Shown: positions 45,701 to 57,362, counted from the stretch's first letter. The stretch: 64,000 nt of DNA from Xanthostigma xanthostigma (GCA_963575645.1 OY754469.1:17812001-17876000); one strand, 5' to 3'. Numbers and translations are program-made. Notes: generated by a model from the sequence alone, not told the origin.

Positions 45701-45835
45701 GTCGGAGATATTTTGCCCGTAGGATATTTAGTCAAGATGATATTTTGTCGGGGGATATTATATCGGCAGATATTTTGTCGGGGAATATAATGTCGAAGGA
45801 TATTTTGTCGGAGATGTTTTGTCAGGGGATCAAGA
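45700..45835 (+). repeat. Degenerate GATATTTTGTCGG tandem array
   Basis: About seven imperfect copies of GGNGATATTTTGTCG(GGG) follow one another, each 14-20 bases. An inverted copy (CCCCCGACAAAATATCCC) lies upstream at 45449-45466, so array and inverted copy together bracket the 82-bp repeats. The minus-strand frame 45697-45912 with its RQNI-repeats is this array. Confidence 0.75.
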
Positions 45836-46303
45836 CGCGCATTATCGAGTAAAACTGAACTTTTTAGTGATTTGCATCTTTGCATCTGGATCCCACATAT
45901 GATCCTAGTCACTGAACCGGCTTAAAAAGATCTCAGTTCTGAAGCTGTTATCCATTAATGTTAACTGATAAATGTGGTATCATTTTAATTCAATACTGCA
46001 ATCACGTGTACCGCATACTTAACAGATACAGATTACAATACACATTGCACAGTAACTCTGGCATAGTACTGTACCGAATCGTAAACTACACACATAGGAG
46101 ATCTGGTATAGAGCTGTTCTGATTCTGCTTCAGAAGTGTCCTGTGCACAGAGTATGTTTCTGTGTGCTAAATGTTTATGTGATCAATTCGAAGAAAAATT
46201 CACATAGTAAACAGGGTTATTTCTAATAGATAGATCGATTGATAGACAGATATGAAAAATAACCGACTAAAGTGCCGTATGACTTGTTAACTTTATCAGT
46301 ATA

Positions 46304-46734
46304 TAGATGACCGGTAATTGCTTGTATTCCTCTCAGGAGAAGAAACTATACGGCTAATTTGCAATGATTTAACCGCAATACTTAGGTGTTGGAAATGCGT
46401 CATTTTTTTATAATAATGACACTACTGTGAAGATTTTTTTTAATTTATTGTAACAGACAGCATAAAATCTAACAGTAAATTTCGTGGTTTTTAGCTTTAG
46501 GAAGGTTGGCCAATCAGTAACCTATCAGATCATGGAAAAATTCAGGCCAAAAAGTGAGAATATTTTTTTTAATTTTTAACTTCCAAAATTCAGATTTTTG
46601 TGAAAAGAAAATCGAAGTGGATTTTCTCGAAAATGACGCATTTCCGACCCCCAAAATATGATAGAGGTTAATACATTCAAAATTAGTCATAGTTTTTTCT
46701 CCCGAGAGGAATACGAGCAATTACCGGTCACCTG
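46304..46734. mobile_element. Tc1/mariner-type MITE, 431 bp, TA flanks
   Basis: The left TAGATGACCGGTAATTGC and the right (reverse) CAGGTGACCGGTAATTGC are inverted over about 60 bases (continuing CTCGTATTCCTCTCGGGAG), with TA immediately outside each. Interior frames (46514-46720) are unsupported. Confidence 0.75.
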
Positions 46735-46863
46735 TATAATCATGATTAGACTGCTACAATTAAATCTCACTGATTGTTTGGGAAAAATAAATAAAGATTG
46801 CAATCTTTTCCATCCATTATGCTGACTTTCCGATTTAACGAACACACCATGTAAGACCGAACG

Positions 46864-47196
46864 CAGGGCCGGATTTATGGTAGGGCAACCGGGGCTACAG
46901 CCCCGGGGCCTCCACAAAAGAGAGGCCCCCATAATAAAGACTTCGGAAAAAAATATTCAAATTCAGACTAGTAAACAACTTTTAATTTGATATATTTTTC
47001 GCGTTTTACCTTTATCTACAGTACTTTGTACAAACATGATTATATTAATTAATATTAACAGAAATCATCGATCTATATTTGTTCACTCCAATCAGGCAAT
47101 CAGTAAAATATCAAAATCTCAAATAGCCCTGATTTGGGGCCGGGGTCTCCACTCCTTTGTTGCCCCGAGACCTCCAGACCTCTAAATCCGGCATTG
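46864..47196. mobile_element. hAT-like MITE, TSD ACCGAACG, 333 bp
   Basis: It starts CAGGGCCGGATTTATGG and ends CTAAATCCGGCATTG, with perfect 8-bp duplications ACCGAACG at 46856-46863 and 47197-47204. Subterminal GGGGCTACAGCCCCGGGGCC and GGGGCCGGGGTCTCC are typical of this hAT MITE group. No ORF. Confidence 0.9.
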
Positions 47197-47204
47197 ACCG
47201 AACG

Positions 47205-48318
47205 TGCATAACCAGGTGGATCCGCCAAGATACCAGCTATTAATTGCACATTATATTCGATTTATTAAGCCGGAATTATTGGTATTAGTCCAAATCGAAT
47301 TTACACAAAGCATATACATATATCTATGCATGTGTGCGTGTGTGAGTTCGCGAGTAGAAGAACATAGAACAACCAACACCAGGAAATTGATATTACACCT
47401 CGCAGACATATGGGAGTCGTAAAATTGTAATCACATAAGTACAACCGTGTGGTGGTCTTGTCGGTTACATTGGTACATGACTGGTAACATTTATATACCT
47501 ATAGACTATAGACTTTGAAAAATTGACTGCGCAACAATTCAGAAAAGAAAATCACTCGGAAAAAGAAAACAGTCAGTGACAGTTGCTCTCTTCGCTTTTA
47601 TTTCTAATCGGGCTTGGATGAGATATTTCGATCGAAAGTTGTCGAACTATTCGGTTATCTGGGGGCACGGCAGTGCCCCCGCCAAGTCGAGCGCGAAGCA
47701 AACACTGCCGTACAATCATTTACTGGAATCATTTCGCCGCATTTTCAGGCCCCTATTTGAGAACCTTTGGATAAGACCAGAACGCAGAAATTTTCGTCAT
47801 CTAGTAAGCTATAATCACATACTTAAAATCCAAAATTTCAAGTCTGTAGGCCATTTAGTTCCGAAGTTAAGCGAAAGCAAAGTTTCGCATTTATGACACT
47901 CATTCATTCACTCACTCACTCATGGTCATCAAAATAGAACTAGTACTTCCCATAAACTCAGAGAGCTGAAATTTGGTACAGAGTTAGGGTTTAATGGCCA
48001 CATAAAGGGAAAACTATAAAAACTAGGAGAATCGAAGATTACGAAAATGTCCTCAGTTGAGAGAGAGAGTGCGGCAGAAATTCCAGAAAACCAGATATTT
48101 GTTTACTCAAATCAGCATTGTTTTGTATCATTAGTTTACCATAGAGATAAGGAACTATTCTCTGTCTGAATTGCACACTTTCAAGGTTTACACGCATATA
48201 AAGAAAAAAAAGATTTGTAATAATAAAAAAACTACTCCTAAAAAGAAAAAAACTGTGTCAAATAAGAAAATCTAATAAAATAAATCAATATGCTCACGTT
48301 TCTACAAAAAGAAGTGAA
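47205..48318. other. Unannotated stretch with one dispersed-repeat signature
   Basis: At 47661-47680 GGGGGCACGGCAGTGCCCCC is a perfect 8-bp-stem hairpin. It is followed by AAGTCGAGCGCGAAGC, TTTCGCATTTATGAC, an ATTCACTCACTCACTCA microsatellite (47905) and AAATAGAACTAGTACTTCCC. These look like one dispersed repeat. The plus-strand frame 47576-47896 (106 codons) crosses it and has no family I recognise. Confidence 0.4.
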
Positions 48319-48712
48319 ATCCCTCCAAAAACGTTCTGTAAAAAACTAGCCAAGTCTCGATGGAGCTACTTGTTTATCTCTAAAAATTAATGAAATCTAG
48401 ACAAAGTCGTGCCAAGTCTAAGGTTCCTTACTGCGATTTCTTTATTATTATAGTAAATGTTGTGTGACTTGGCCGGTTCTTCTACCGGTTCTGGCGACAG
48501 ATTGGTGCAATGGTGTCATGGAGCACCTGGTTTTGTACCCTTGTGTACCCTTCAACGGCCAAGTCACACAACATTTACTATAATAATAAAGAAATCGCAG
48601 TAAGGAACCTTAGACTTGGCACGACTTTGTCTAGATTTCATTACTTTTTAGAGATAAACAGGCAAATCCATCGAGACTTGGCTAGTTTTTTACAGAATGT
48701 TTTTGGTGGGAT
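48319..48712. mobile_element. Foldback element, 157-bp arms, 80-bp loop
   Basis: 48319-48475 pairs with 48556-48712 with few mismatches: CCTCCAAAAACGTTCTGT at the outer edge, AGCCAAGTCTCGATGG, and GTAAATGTTGTGTGACTTGG near the loop. The loop is GC-richer. The plus-strand frame 48510-48725 lies in the hairpin. Confidence 0.85.
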
Positions 48713-48761
48713 AAACATATCTTGATATGTCTCTAGAGGTTATTTAATATCAATCGATTGT

Positions 48762-48935
48762 AAAAAATATAGAATAGGTAGTTACTTCTTACCACAACAG
48801 CGGATGTACATTTCGGGAGCTATGCTCTCATCTTCAGCTAACACTAAAGAGTTGCTGAAGATGAGAGCATAGATCCCGAATTGTACATCCGCTTATAAAA
48901 CTGTTGTGGTAAGAAGTAACTATTCTATATTTTTT
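48762..48935. repeat. Foldback element, about 80-bp arms
   Basis: AAAAAATATAGAATAG, TTACTTCTTACCACAACAG, CGGATGTACATTTCGGG and TATGCTCTCATCTTCAGC are mirrored up to 48935, leaving an 8-base loop. One arm carries an extra TTTTATAA. It lies 50 bp from the preceding foldback. Confidence 0.85.
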
Positions 48936-50073
48936 ATTTTTGTTTCAACCACAGTGCTCTTAATATTTGTATCATTCGATTAACTTTTATATTTTACTCT
49001 TTTTCACAATGATTACTCAGTCTTTTATCTGCCTCTGTTCTATGAAGCACTTCATGCAGGTGAATCGCAAGTCTCATAATCGAAAACTAGAGCTAAATTC
49101 ATTTTTTATAATAGTCGTACCAAATGCATCATGTACATTGGAATGCATAGACAAATAGAATGAATTGTGTTTTGACGCGCATAGTACCTAATCATTCGAA
49201 ATACTAATGTATTGCATAGTATAGAATACGATTATTTTTATCTGCGTCTGTACTGTGATGTAGGTGATTCTCTCAAGACTGAGAATCAAAATCATGAGCA
49301 AATTTCTTCGAAAGTTGAAACATTCATTCATTCACAATCTCCTATTATTATCATACACGCGCATGAATCATTTCGAACGAATCATTCGATTATCAAAATC
49401 ATTTGTATGGCAACCTTTCTATTATTAAAATCAACGATTATTCCCAACTCAAACTGGAGTATTACAGCATAATTAAGTCTTTAATAACCTATATAAAGCT
49501 GTACAATAGTGGTGGGCAACTGTGAATGATTTACATAATCGAATAATGTATGCTAATGTGGTATTATGGATATTATGATAATCGATTATGAAATTAGTAA
49601 TTGAATAATAAGCATAATTTTTATTAAAGGATTCTCCGATATTTTTTTATGAATGGAGATGCTCTACTCGGTCACTTATTGTTACAATATTTCTTTGACG
49701 TTGCGTCGCGTCGCTTGATTTCATGAGCGCCAGCTATGCGTTGCGATATCGAAAAAGTGGTCTGACTGTGCAGTCAAGCTCGTTTTTATTACGAATGGTC
49801 ATAATCGAGATATTATCAATGTCAAATTATTTCGTTAGTAGCAATATTAATCGCTCATATCTAGGTATTTTATAATTTCGAACTTAAACAGTGGAGTGAA
49901 AATGCGATTAGGTGATGCTCTACTTATAGACTACCGCGCTTTATTATCATACTAGCTATTTTGTATGTATTCGCTCATTCTAAATAAATCCCCTTGCCGC
50001 TTACTGGCTCGAGTAGTTTCAAATGTATTTTTTAAGAAAAGCATGTTCTCTGTATGCCACGTGTCAAGCTTAC
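48936..50073. other. Unannotated AT-rich DNA
   Basis: No gene recognised. Clusters of ATTCATTC, TCGATTAT and ATCATTCGA words occur at 49160-49620. Frames 48967-49158 and 49212-49472 are unsupported. Confidence 0.3.
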
Positions 50074-50846
50074 GGGGTTACGCCACCTTGAGATTTTCAA
50101 AAAATCAAATTTTTTTAGGGTATAGGTGCATTGTCTATACCTATAAAAATATTTTAAGCGTTTAACTATTTCAAAATTCAAACTATTACCAAAGCTACAG
50201 CAATAATTACTAGTTCATATTTGTCACAGAGCAATCAATCAGATAGGTTTTTCTCGAAACTACATTTTTCAAAACGGTGTACACGATATTTTAAGATCCA
50301 CTCAACTCATTTGTTAAAATTCATAACACTTATTTGTTATAATATTATCTACAATGTGACGTAGGATTTTTTTTTTTATTATACAAAGAGAAAAAAAATA
50401 CAAAAACAAAAGGGAAAACAAAAAGGATTTTTTAATTGGCTACCATGTTCAAAAGTTATAAATTTTTCAAACTCGAAATTTCGATGCAATAACGAGTTTT
50501 TCTTCAAACAGCTGTCATTTGTACAAAAAAAAAAATGGAAATTTGTATACTACGTCACATTGTAGCTATTTTCGTTTTAAATAAAGAAAAAAAATGTTTA
50601 TGTTTCTGACAATGTCTAACAGAGATATCATGCATAACATCAGCACGGATTTTCAAAAGAGGGTCCTACTTTTCGGTTCATATCTCCGCCATTTATTAAT
50701 TTTTTTTAATCGTCTATATTGCAAATTGTTCATAAAACTACTATATACATGTGTAAAATAAGGATCACTATATATACTTAACGGCTGCGCTCAAAAAAAA
50801 TTTCTTTTTATACCTAGTTTTCCGAGCGCCCAGGCGGCCTAACCCC
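50074..50846. mobile_element. TTAA-type element, copy 1 (773 bp)
   Basis: The left GGGGTTACGCCACCTTGAG and the right (reverse) GGGGTTAGGCCGCCTGGGC are inverted ends. TTAA follows on the right (50847-50850) and TTAC, a one-base change, precedes on the left. GGGGTTA ends with TTAA duplication occur in Kolobok/piggyBac-type MITEs. The interior contains only a short plus-strand frame. Confidence 0.7.
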
Positions 50847-50850
50847 TTAA

Positions 50851-51534
50851 GTTATTTCGGAGATTTGCGTACCCTTTAAGAAAGTGTCGACCCTTTAGAA
50901 TACGATTATCGAAAATTCTTCAGAAACATATCTCTTCGCTATACATACCCGAAAGTCTATTTTTCAGCATGATGTAGAGATGGAAAATGCATAGTCTATT
51001 CTATGAGTCAGTGACTATAGACGTATAATATACATTAACAATACGCCCACCACGTTGAATATGTCGCGAGAATGTGTGTTTTGGCTATTCTAAGGCTATG
51101 TAAGGGAAATTGCTGCTTGGCTTTTTGGAGGTTTCTTTCAATAATATTTTATAGCAACTGAATATACGTTCGACGCACATTATAATAACACTTTTCGAGG
51201 TTGTCACCTTGATATTTTTGTTGTTGTTGTGGATAACATTTTTTTAAAGAAGAATTTTATACACTGTGAGCCGCATTTATAAAAACTCGTTAATAGTTAT
51301 TGAATCGTTAACTGTTATTGAACCAATAAGGAAAGTTTAGTATTCATGAAGCAGAATTGTCAAATATATAACGATTGACTCGTTAAGATTTGTGTCCTTT
51401 TTATAAACTGTAAATTGTTCAGTGGATATCAGATAACATGATATATCCCTAAATATTTTATCTTTTAGACGTTGATGAAACCGAAACAATAATCAAACCT
51501 TTGTTAACATCTGACTATATTAGACTATAAATAA
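50851..51534. other. Unannotated stretch
   Basis: No gene recognised. CGTTAATAGTTATTGAA and CGTTAACTGTTATTGAACC at 51280-51325 form a short direct repeat. Confidence 0.3.
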
Positions 51535-51925
51535 AATTTCCGACTAATTTTTTAGACAATCTTTATAAAATCATTAACCAATGTACGTTTCAGTCCGGAT
51601 TTGGACTATCTTCAGAATTATTAAAGCTAAAAAATATGTACCTATAAAAAAAGAATTTCATACATGATACATTAGTACCTAAATATTAAATTGGGAATTA
51701 AAAATGTTTAAACTAGAATACCATTTTTATCGTAAAATAATGCAGGACGGATAGTGTTTATTTCGTACTAACCAAATTAACATGTGATCAATAACACAGC
51801 AGCCATATTGTATTAATTCTCAAAAACTGAAAAGAAATGAAATAGAAAATATTTCTTTCCATTGTTAAAAACTAAATTGGTTAATAATTTTAATAAAGAT
51901 TGTCTGAAAAATTAATCCAAAACAA
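51535..51925 (-). mobile_element. Penelope-like terminal region, second family, with hammerhead motif
   Basis: The edge ACTAATTTTTTAGACAATC..TTAACC (51540-51583) is inverted at 51882-51922, resembling inverted terminal repeats of Penelope-like elements. Next to the left edge, on the minus strand, CTGAAGATAGTCC..GGACTGAAACGTAC (51584-51617) has the hammerhead core order CUGANGA, stem II, GAAA. No reverse transcriptase is seen. Confidence 0.5.
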
Positions 51926-52093
51926 TAATATTTGAACCTAAAAACATGAAACTTCAAATAAAACATTATTCGAACACTTTGTAATAATCTGGAATAATAC
52001 TAACCAACTTAACATGTGATCAATAACACTGCAGCCATATTGAATAAATTGTCAAAAACCGAAAAGAAATGAAATAGAATATATTTTTTTCCT
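51766..52093 (+). repeat. Direct repeat pair of about 95 bp
   Basis: CTAACCAAATTAACATGTGATC..GCAGCCATATTG..GAAAAGAAATGAAATAGAA occurs at 51766-51862 and again at 51999-52093, offset 233 bases. The first copy lies within the element at 51535-51925; the second is just outside it. Confidence 0.75.
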
Positions 52094-52275
52094 TGATAAA
52101 CTGTCTAATAAATAGTTTAACAGGAGGGTACTTCTATCTTATTTGTTTATTAGTACAATCTACCTGTTAAATGGGTTATTGGCTCTTTATGAATACGACC
52201 CTGTGTCGAATTAAATAAATTCCAAATATGTGATCAAAAAATCATAAAATCATATCAATGCATGTACACTACAAA

Positions 52276-52806
52276 GGACACCGCACAAACCTTATGAGAT
52301 TTGGTTCTCGGTTAAATTGATCGAAAATTGTCTTATTTTACAGTTTAAAGGTCACTAAGAAAAGTGGCCATGGGCGCTTAGCCTAGAAACTAATAGATTT
52401 TTAGCTACAGATAATAATATGTTCAGCAAGATTTTATATCCATTGAATTAACAATCTTAAAAAATCCTAAGCTCTAGAAATATGTTTTCGAGTGCGCTGA
52501 TTCCGAATATGACATTATTATTTTATACAGGTGACACCTTCCAACATTACCTAGTTTTCAACTATTTTTCTATTTCTAAAAAAAAGTACAAAAGTTGAAC
52601 ATGGAACATGTTTGTGAATTCAATGGGGATATCCCTGTATCTAAAATCTCGCTAAACATAATATACATACGTAACTAAAAATCTATTGGTTTTTAGGCTA
52701 TGCGCGCCCATGGACACTTTTTCTTAGTAGCCTTTAAACAATAAAATAAAACCATTTTCGATAAATTTAACCGAGAACCAAATCCCATAAAGTTTGTGCG
52801 GGGTCC
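52276..52806. mobile_element. Family G inverted-repeat element, about 530 bp
   Basis: Ends GGACACCGCACAAACC and GGTTTGTGCGGGGTCC-type complement bound arms of about 180 bp (52276-52451 and 52615-52806). Both include TCTCGGTTAAATTGATCG, TTTAAAGGTCACTAAGAAA and ATTGAATT near the loop. A partial copy lies at 7071-7162. No target duplication is evident. Confidence 0.8.
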
Positions 52807-52909
52807 TTTAAGATAAGAATTCAAAGGTTTGGTCATGGAGAATATAGAGAGAAATGAAACAATTCTCCGTGCGTTCGCCGTTGTTTAAAAAGTAAGGAAA
52901 ACAAGCCGT

Positions 52910-53130
52910 GAGGTGGATTGTGTATTGGGACTCTATAAATGCGACTCTTGAGGTCCACACTAGCAACTTCCTAGTATGATCAATATTTAATATAACATGT
53001 ATTTAACGAATTAGACCCGAAAGATCTCTCTGAAAAATCCTTAAATATATTTTTTGCACTCTTTTTGTGTAAACAAATAAACACCTGGATCGATTTTGAT
53101 AAAATCTCGTTTGGATTATACTGACACTAA
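52910..53130 (+). repeat. Family H repeat, uninterrupted copy
   Basis: CCGTGAGGTGGATTGTGTAT, GGGACTCTATAAATGCG and GAGGTCCACACTAGCAACTT match the two halves flanking the insertion at 20718-22370, so this copy gives the empty site. Confidence 0.65.
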
Positions 53131-53280
53131 CACGTTTTTATATGTATAGACATATTATTAAATAAATTTAAAATTTGTCTTTGTTGAGAATGTTTTTCTA
53201 TAGGTACATTAATACGTAAATATTTTCCTCGTGAAACGACTTTTCTTAGGAAATCTATAAAATTATAATATTATTATATT

Positions 53281-53530
53281 CAAGTAAATAAAATTGTCGA
53301 CCAATTTTTCTCAAACCATATATTGACAAAAAATTATAAAAATACAAATCAATATAACACAAGATGACGTTTCGATCCGGATTTGGATCTTCTTCAGAAA
53401 TATTTAAAAAATATAAAAATTAATTAGTATTAAGTAGGTAATTTATTATCTAATAGATTGCACGCAAGATTGAAACTTTGAATGATTCAAAAAATAATGA
53501 AAAATTTATAACAAACAAAATTTATAAACC
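53281..53530 (-). mobile_element. Penelope-like element terminal repeat, solo copy 1
   Basis: AAATAAAATTGTCGACCAAT, TATTGACAAAAAAT, CAAATCAATATAACACAAG and the hammerhead block are shared with 56878-57100, 59040-59243 and 60157-60300. It also shares GTCATGGATATCAAAGTACC with the 3' region beside the GIY-YIG relic. On the minus strand it ends where those repeats end, so it is the 3' terminal part of a severely 5'-truncated copy. The plus-strand frame starting at 53537 is antisense 3' UTR, not a gene. Confidence 0.7.
53358..53400 (-). ncRNA. Hammerhead ribozyme-like motif (Penelope-type, minimal type I)
   Basis: Minus-strand order: CTGAAGA (matches CUGANGA), A, GATCC-AAATCC-GGATC (stem II, five perfect pairs), GAAAC, GTC then A. 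GTC is the expected NUH cleavage triplet. Stem III is only two pairs with no loop, as known for Penelope-element hammerheads, which are thought to act as dimers. Activity is not shown by sequence alone. Confidence 0.65.
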
Positions 53531-55225
53531 TTAGTCATGGATATCAAAGTACCCATAAAGAAAAAATTATTTGAAAATACAAATAGCCTGGGAAAATTAA
53601 GAAATTCAGACCAAATAATTCATGTAGTTTTGAAAGTTGCTACAGTTATTCCTAAAGGTGTCCAGATGAATATACTAAAAGCCCCCGAGGGAGGGACACG
53701 AGCTGGCGGTGGGGGAGGGGGGGAAAGGTCTCTTTTTCAAGGTTTTTGCTTGTGACTCGAAAACTATTTATAATATCTTTTTTGTGACTTCTACATTAAT
53801 TATCTACATTAAATTTCCTATTCTCTTTAAATGCTTGTAACTTATAAACAAAAACGAATCGGACCCATGTTTATTAAAAAAAATATGTTTAAAATCAAGT
53901 GACCTTCCATCTGTCAAAGTTTGTCATAGAGCTTGTAGAACACCTTGTATAAAGAAAACGAGTATATTCCAGAGTATCTCAAAAAAGGTTCTTAGTATAT
54001 TTCTTAAAAAATAATGCATTGTAAATTCAAAAATTATAAATTGAAAAAAAAATGATTTTTTTACGTATTTGTTAAAAAAATATAGTTTTTTGAAATAAAA
54101 ATAAGTTTATTGTACTTGCAATTGTAATTATGTATCTGTAAGCTTAGATGTGTTGGGTACAGTCTCTTACAAAAATGCACGATGAATCTCTAAGTTAGAG
54201 ACTCTAACTGTTGGTAGGTACTTACTATTACGCTATACTTTTGTCTACGACTGTCATGAGTGAACTACCTTAGCTGTTGTCTGTTTAATTTCGAACAACC
54301 ATAGAAATCGAATGAAGAGTCTTGCAGCGATAAAATGTCCATTGTATGTTCATCCGTATGTGCAGAGGGCTGGATTCCACAGCGTTCAACGGATGTAAGC
54401 ACATTTTTTTAAACATACAGTGTCTAGAGGACTCCTAGACTCTTTATTTTTCTCCTGGTCTTTCTAAACAAAAGTAGTTTACTGGTTTAGGAAAATCGAA
54501 AATTGCAATTTTCGTGCTGCCATATTTAAAAAGAAGACCCGAGAGAAAGAAAGAGAGATTATATAAAGAATATTACCGTCTATAACTTTGACCCTCGAAG
54601 CCTTATATTATGCAGGAAAAAGTTATAGTCAATTAATATAATTAACTTTTTTATTTAAGACTAATTACAGAAAAAACTTTGCATTAAATTACATAAAAAA
54701 GAAGAAAAGAGAGAAAGCGTTGGAACAGAAACTATAAATTTTAGATTAGTAATGCAATTACACACACTGGTAATTATCCACCCCAAAGCATACTAACATT
54801 GGCAATAAAAGGGGGTTACCATCTGTGACTTCAGAAAAACATGATTAAAAAAGACCCCGGCGCTTGCGACTAATTGAAAATTTACAGGTTATTTGTATAT
54901 ACAGCTGTTGTCAAAGCTCTGCAATGATTTTCACTTTAAAAAATCTATACCTAAAGAAGAAAATTGTTGAATAAGTACTTTTATCGATTTTTTTTGCCTA
55001 ATAAAAAAAAGAGTGGCCTAAGCTTTTAGTACGAATACTGGTTACTTTCAAGTTAAAAAATAACGATTTTCAAATAAAAACCTAGGTACATATATTAAAT
55101 TGTTTCTTGTTAAAATACAATAGACAGTTTCTAGGCTAAAATATTACTAATAGACAGTCATAATTTGTTACTGGAAAACAAAACGCTTATATTTCAATAT
55201 GAAATATGAATATGTGTTAAAACAA
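53531..55225. other. Unannotated AT-rich DNA
   Basis: No gene or defined repeat. A GGGAGGGACACG..GGTGGGGGAGGGGGGG patch at 53689-53725 is an isolated G-rich run. Confidence 0.3.
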
Positions 55226-55469
55226 TCTATACTAATATTGTAAAGAGGTAAAGTTTGTAAGTTTGGATGTAGGAGGTAAACTCCGAAACTACTCATCCGA
55301 TTTCAAATTTTTTTTCACTAATATTTAGAACGGACATTCAGGATGTACATGACTATATATTATCGCGTTTAAATAAAGAAACTTTTCGTGGAGACCAATT
55401 TTGCAACGTAAGTCGACGAAAAAACAGTGGAAATCTATAAATTTGAGCGAAGCCGGACCAGGCGCTAGT
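55226..55469 (+). mobile_element. Family C non-autonomous repeat, copy 2 (244 bp)
   Basis: It begins TCTATACTAATATTGTAAAG after an A and ends GCGAAGCCGGACCAGGCGCTAGT. AGTTTGTAAGTTTGGATGTA, AACTCCGAAACTACTCATCC and ACGTAAGTCGACGAAAAAAC are shared with 32575-32810. A solitary end of the same kind (GACGAAGCCGGACCGGACCG then CTAGT) lies at 60429-60453. Terminal sequences resemble Helitron ends; retroelement 3' tails of similar wording also exist. Confidence 0.7.
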
Positions 55470-57178
55470 ATTTAATAAAATATATTCGTAATATTACTAT
55501 TTCGTTTATACAATTATTTTTTTAGGCGGGGTTTTAAAATACGTTTGATGTTAATTCACATACAAAGTTTCATTAAACATTATACCTACTTCATTTTTTG
55601 AAAAGAGTCTTGCTTACAAATGCTACTAAATATTGCAAAAACTGTCCGAAAAATTGAAATGCACATCAGCCGTCAATAAATTTAAAGTACGATTGAAAAA
55701 ATACTTAAAATAGTTCGGTCAAAATAGACAAAAAAATAGTGGTAGGCTTACAATAATTCGCATAAAGATGAAAATTGGTACAGGTCTTATAGGTACACTA
55801 TGACAAATGAAATATCAAAAGTCCCCACCGATCCTACATCTGCTAAAAAAATTTATTCAAGGCCAAATGTTAAAAGTATCGTTTTTTTTCACTTTTCTCG
55901 TAAACGGTAAATGTTATCTAAAAATAGTTCAAACAAAAGTTGTAGATCATGCAATTGTCAACAAGAATTGTTCTTATACTTTTTTTCCTACGAATCACCA
56001 TTCTTTTGAAATGGTGATTTCATATATCGAAAATACTAATATGCATAATAATATTTTACGTTTTTTTGACGTGATAACGTCTTATAAATTGATGAATCAC
56101 CAATCTTATAAATTGATAAAACACCGGCTGCATGTTCGAAAAAGTGTAACGTAACGTTTCTAACGTTCCTAACGTTCCTAACGCGTAACGTTCCGCCTGA
56201 CCCTGTGCGTGCTTTTTGCTAATTTCTCGCTCAATTTAAATCAGATCGGTTTGAAACCAGTCTTAAACGAAAGAGGAGAACATTTTACATAGATTTCGTA
56301 TAACAGAATTTGCCTAAACAGTTTTTTATACAAATTTATATAGAAAAATATTTTATACAAATTTATATAGAAAAATAGCTGTATAAATGCAATGTTGTGT
56401 AATGCATGGCGCGACGCCGTCGGTTGTCTTTGTTTGCCGTACATGGAAATTAGAAGCAAACGTATGTCTTGTCTTAACATGAAAACGGCTGCATTTCTAA
56501 TGTTTAATTCAATTTTTTGACATTAGTATATTGTGAAATGGAAAGCCTTCTAAGTTAAGTATTGGAATAACTAATTATTATTAGAACATAATACTTTGTA
56601 AGTTGCAAACGTCACTTTTGACATTTCTTATCATTCGGACACCAAGGATAAGCGGATTGAAACCAAATTTTGGGAGGTTTAGGTTATGTATTACGGAATA
56701 CGTTATCACGTAAAACTATCGTCCGTAAACCGACTTTACAGACAACCAATTTTTTTTTGATAAAAACGTTCACTACGAACATAGATATTTTTGACCCATA
56801 TCTCAGGAATAGTGATTCGTAGGAAAAAAAAAGTATAAGTACAATTCTTGTTGACAGTTGTATGATCTACAACTTTTAAAATCTTTGATTAACGTCTGAA
56901 TAGAACTCTTCAGATAAATAAAATTGTCGACCAATTTTTCTTAGACCAATATATTGACAAAATAAAAAATAACAAATCAATACAACATAAGATGGATCTT
57001 CTTCAGAAAAATATAAAAACTAATTAGTATTAAATTATTAATTATTATCTAATTACACGAATGATGATGTTTGAAAGAATCAAACAAATAAATGAAAAAT
57101 TAATAACAAACAATTTTTTAATACGTAGTCATGGATATCAATGTACCCATAAAGAAAAAGTTATTTAAAAACAAAATT

Positions 57179-57362
57179 TTATTTCAAAATAATATCATAA
57201 ATTTTACTTAAATTTTCGGTATCTAATTGAGCATTAAGAGAGTTTTTGTTAGATTTTATATATAACATTTCCGAAATACTTCTTTTAAAATAATTACTTT
57301 CATTATCTAAAATTTTAACATTATTCAAGTTAATTTTATGGTCATAGTCAATTTTATGCTTA
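57179..57362 (-). pseudogene. Penelope-like GIY-YIG endonuclease, C-terminal part
   Basis: This minus-strand frame reads KHKIDYDHKINLNNVKILDN, then SNYFKRSISEMLYIK, then a tail ending YDIILK-stop. The N-V-K-I-L-D-x-E ... Y-x-K-R-x-I-S-E-M-x-x-I-K pattern is diagnostic of the end of the GIY-YIG domain of Penelope-like retroelements; the E of SEM is the conserved catalytic glutamate. The frame is separated from the N-terminal half by the TTA-flanked insertion. Confidence 0.85.

Noticed and set aside
47576..47896. 106-codon plus-strand frame
   Set aside because: It crosses a dispersed repeat with a GGGGGCAC hairpin and has no family resemblance.
49509..49530. AGTGGTGGGCAACTG, resembling a hAT end
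   Set aside because: No inverted partner or 8-bp duplication was found.
53537..53755. Plus-strand frame beginning MDIKVPIKKK
   Set aside because: The same word beside the GIY-YIG relic is antisense to the 3' untranslated region of the Penelope-like element, so it is not an ORF start.
55807..56154. 115-codon frame, the longest in the window
   Set aside because: It lies in the arm of the family B/I foldback and is not conserved in the copy at 33968-35229.
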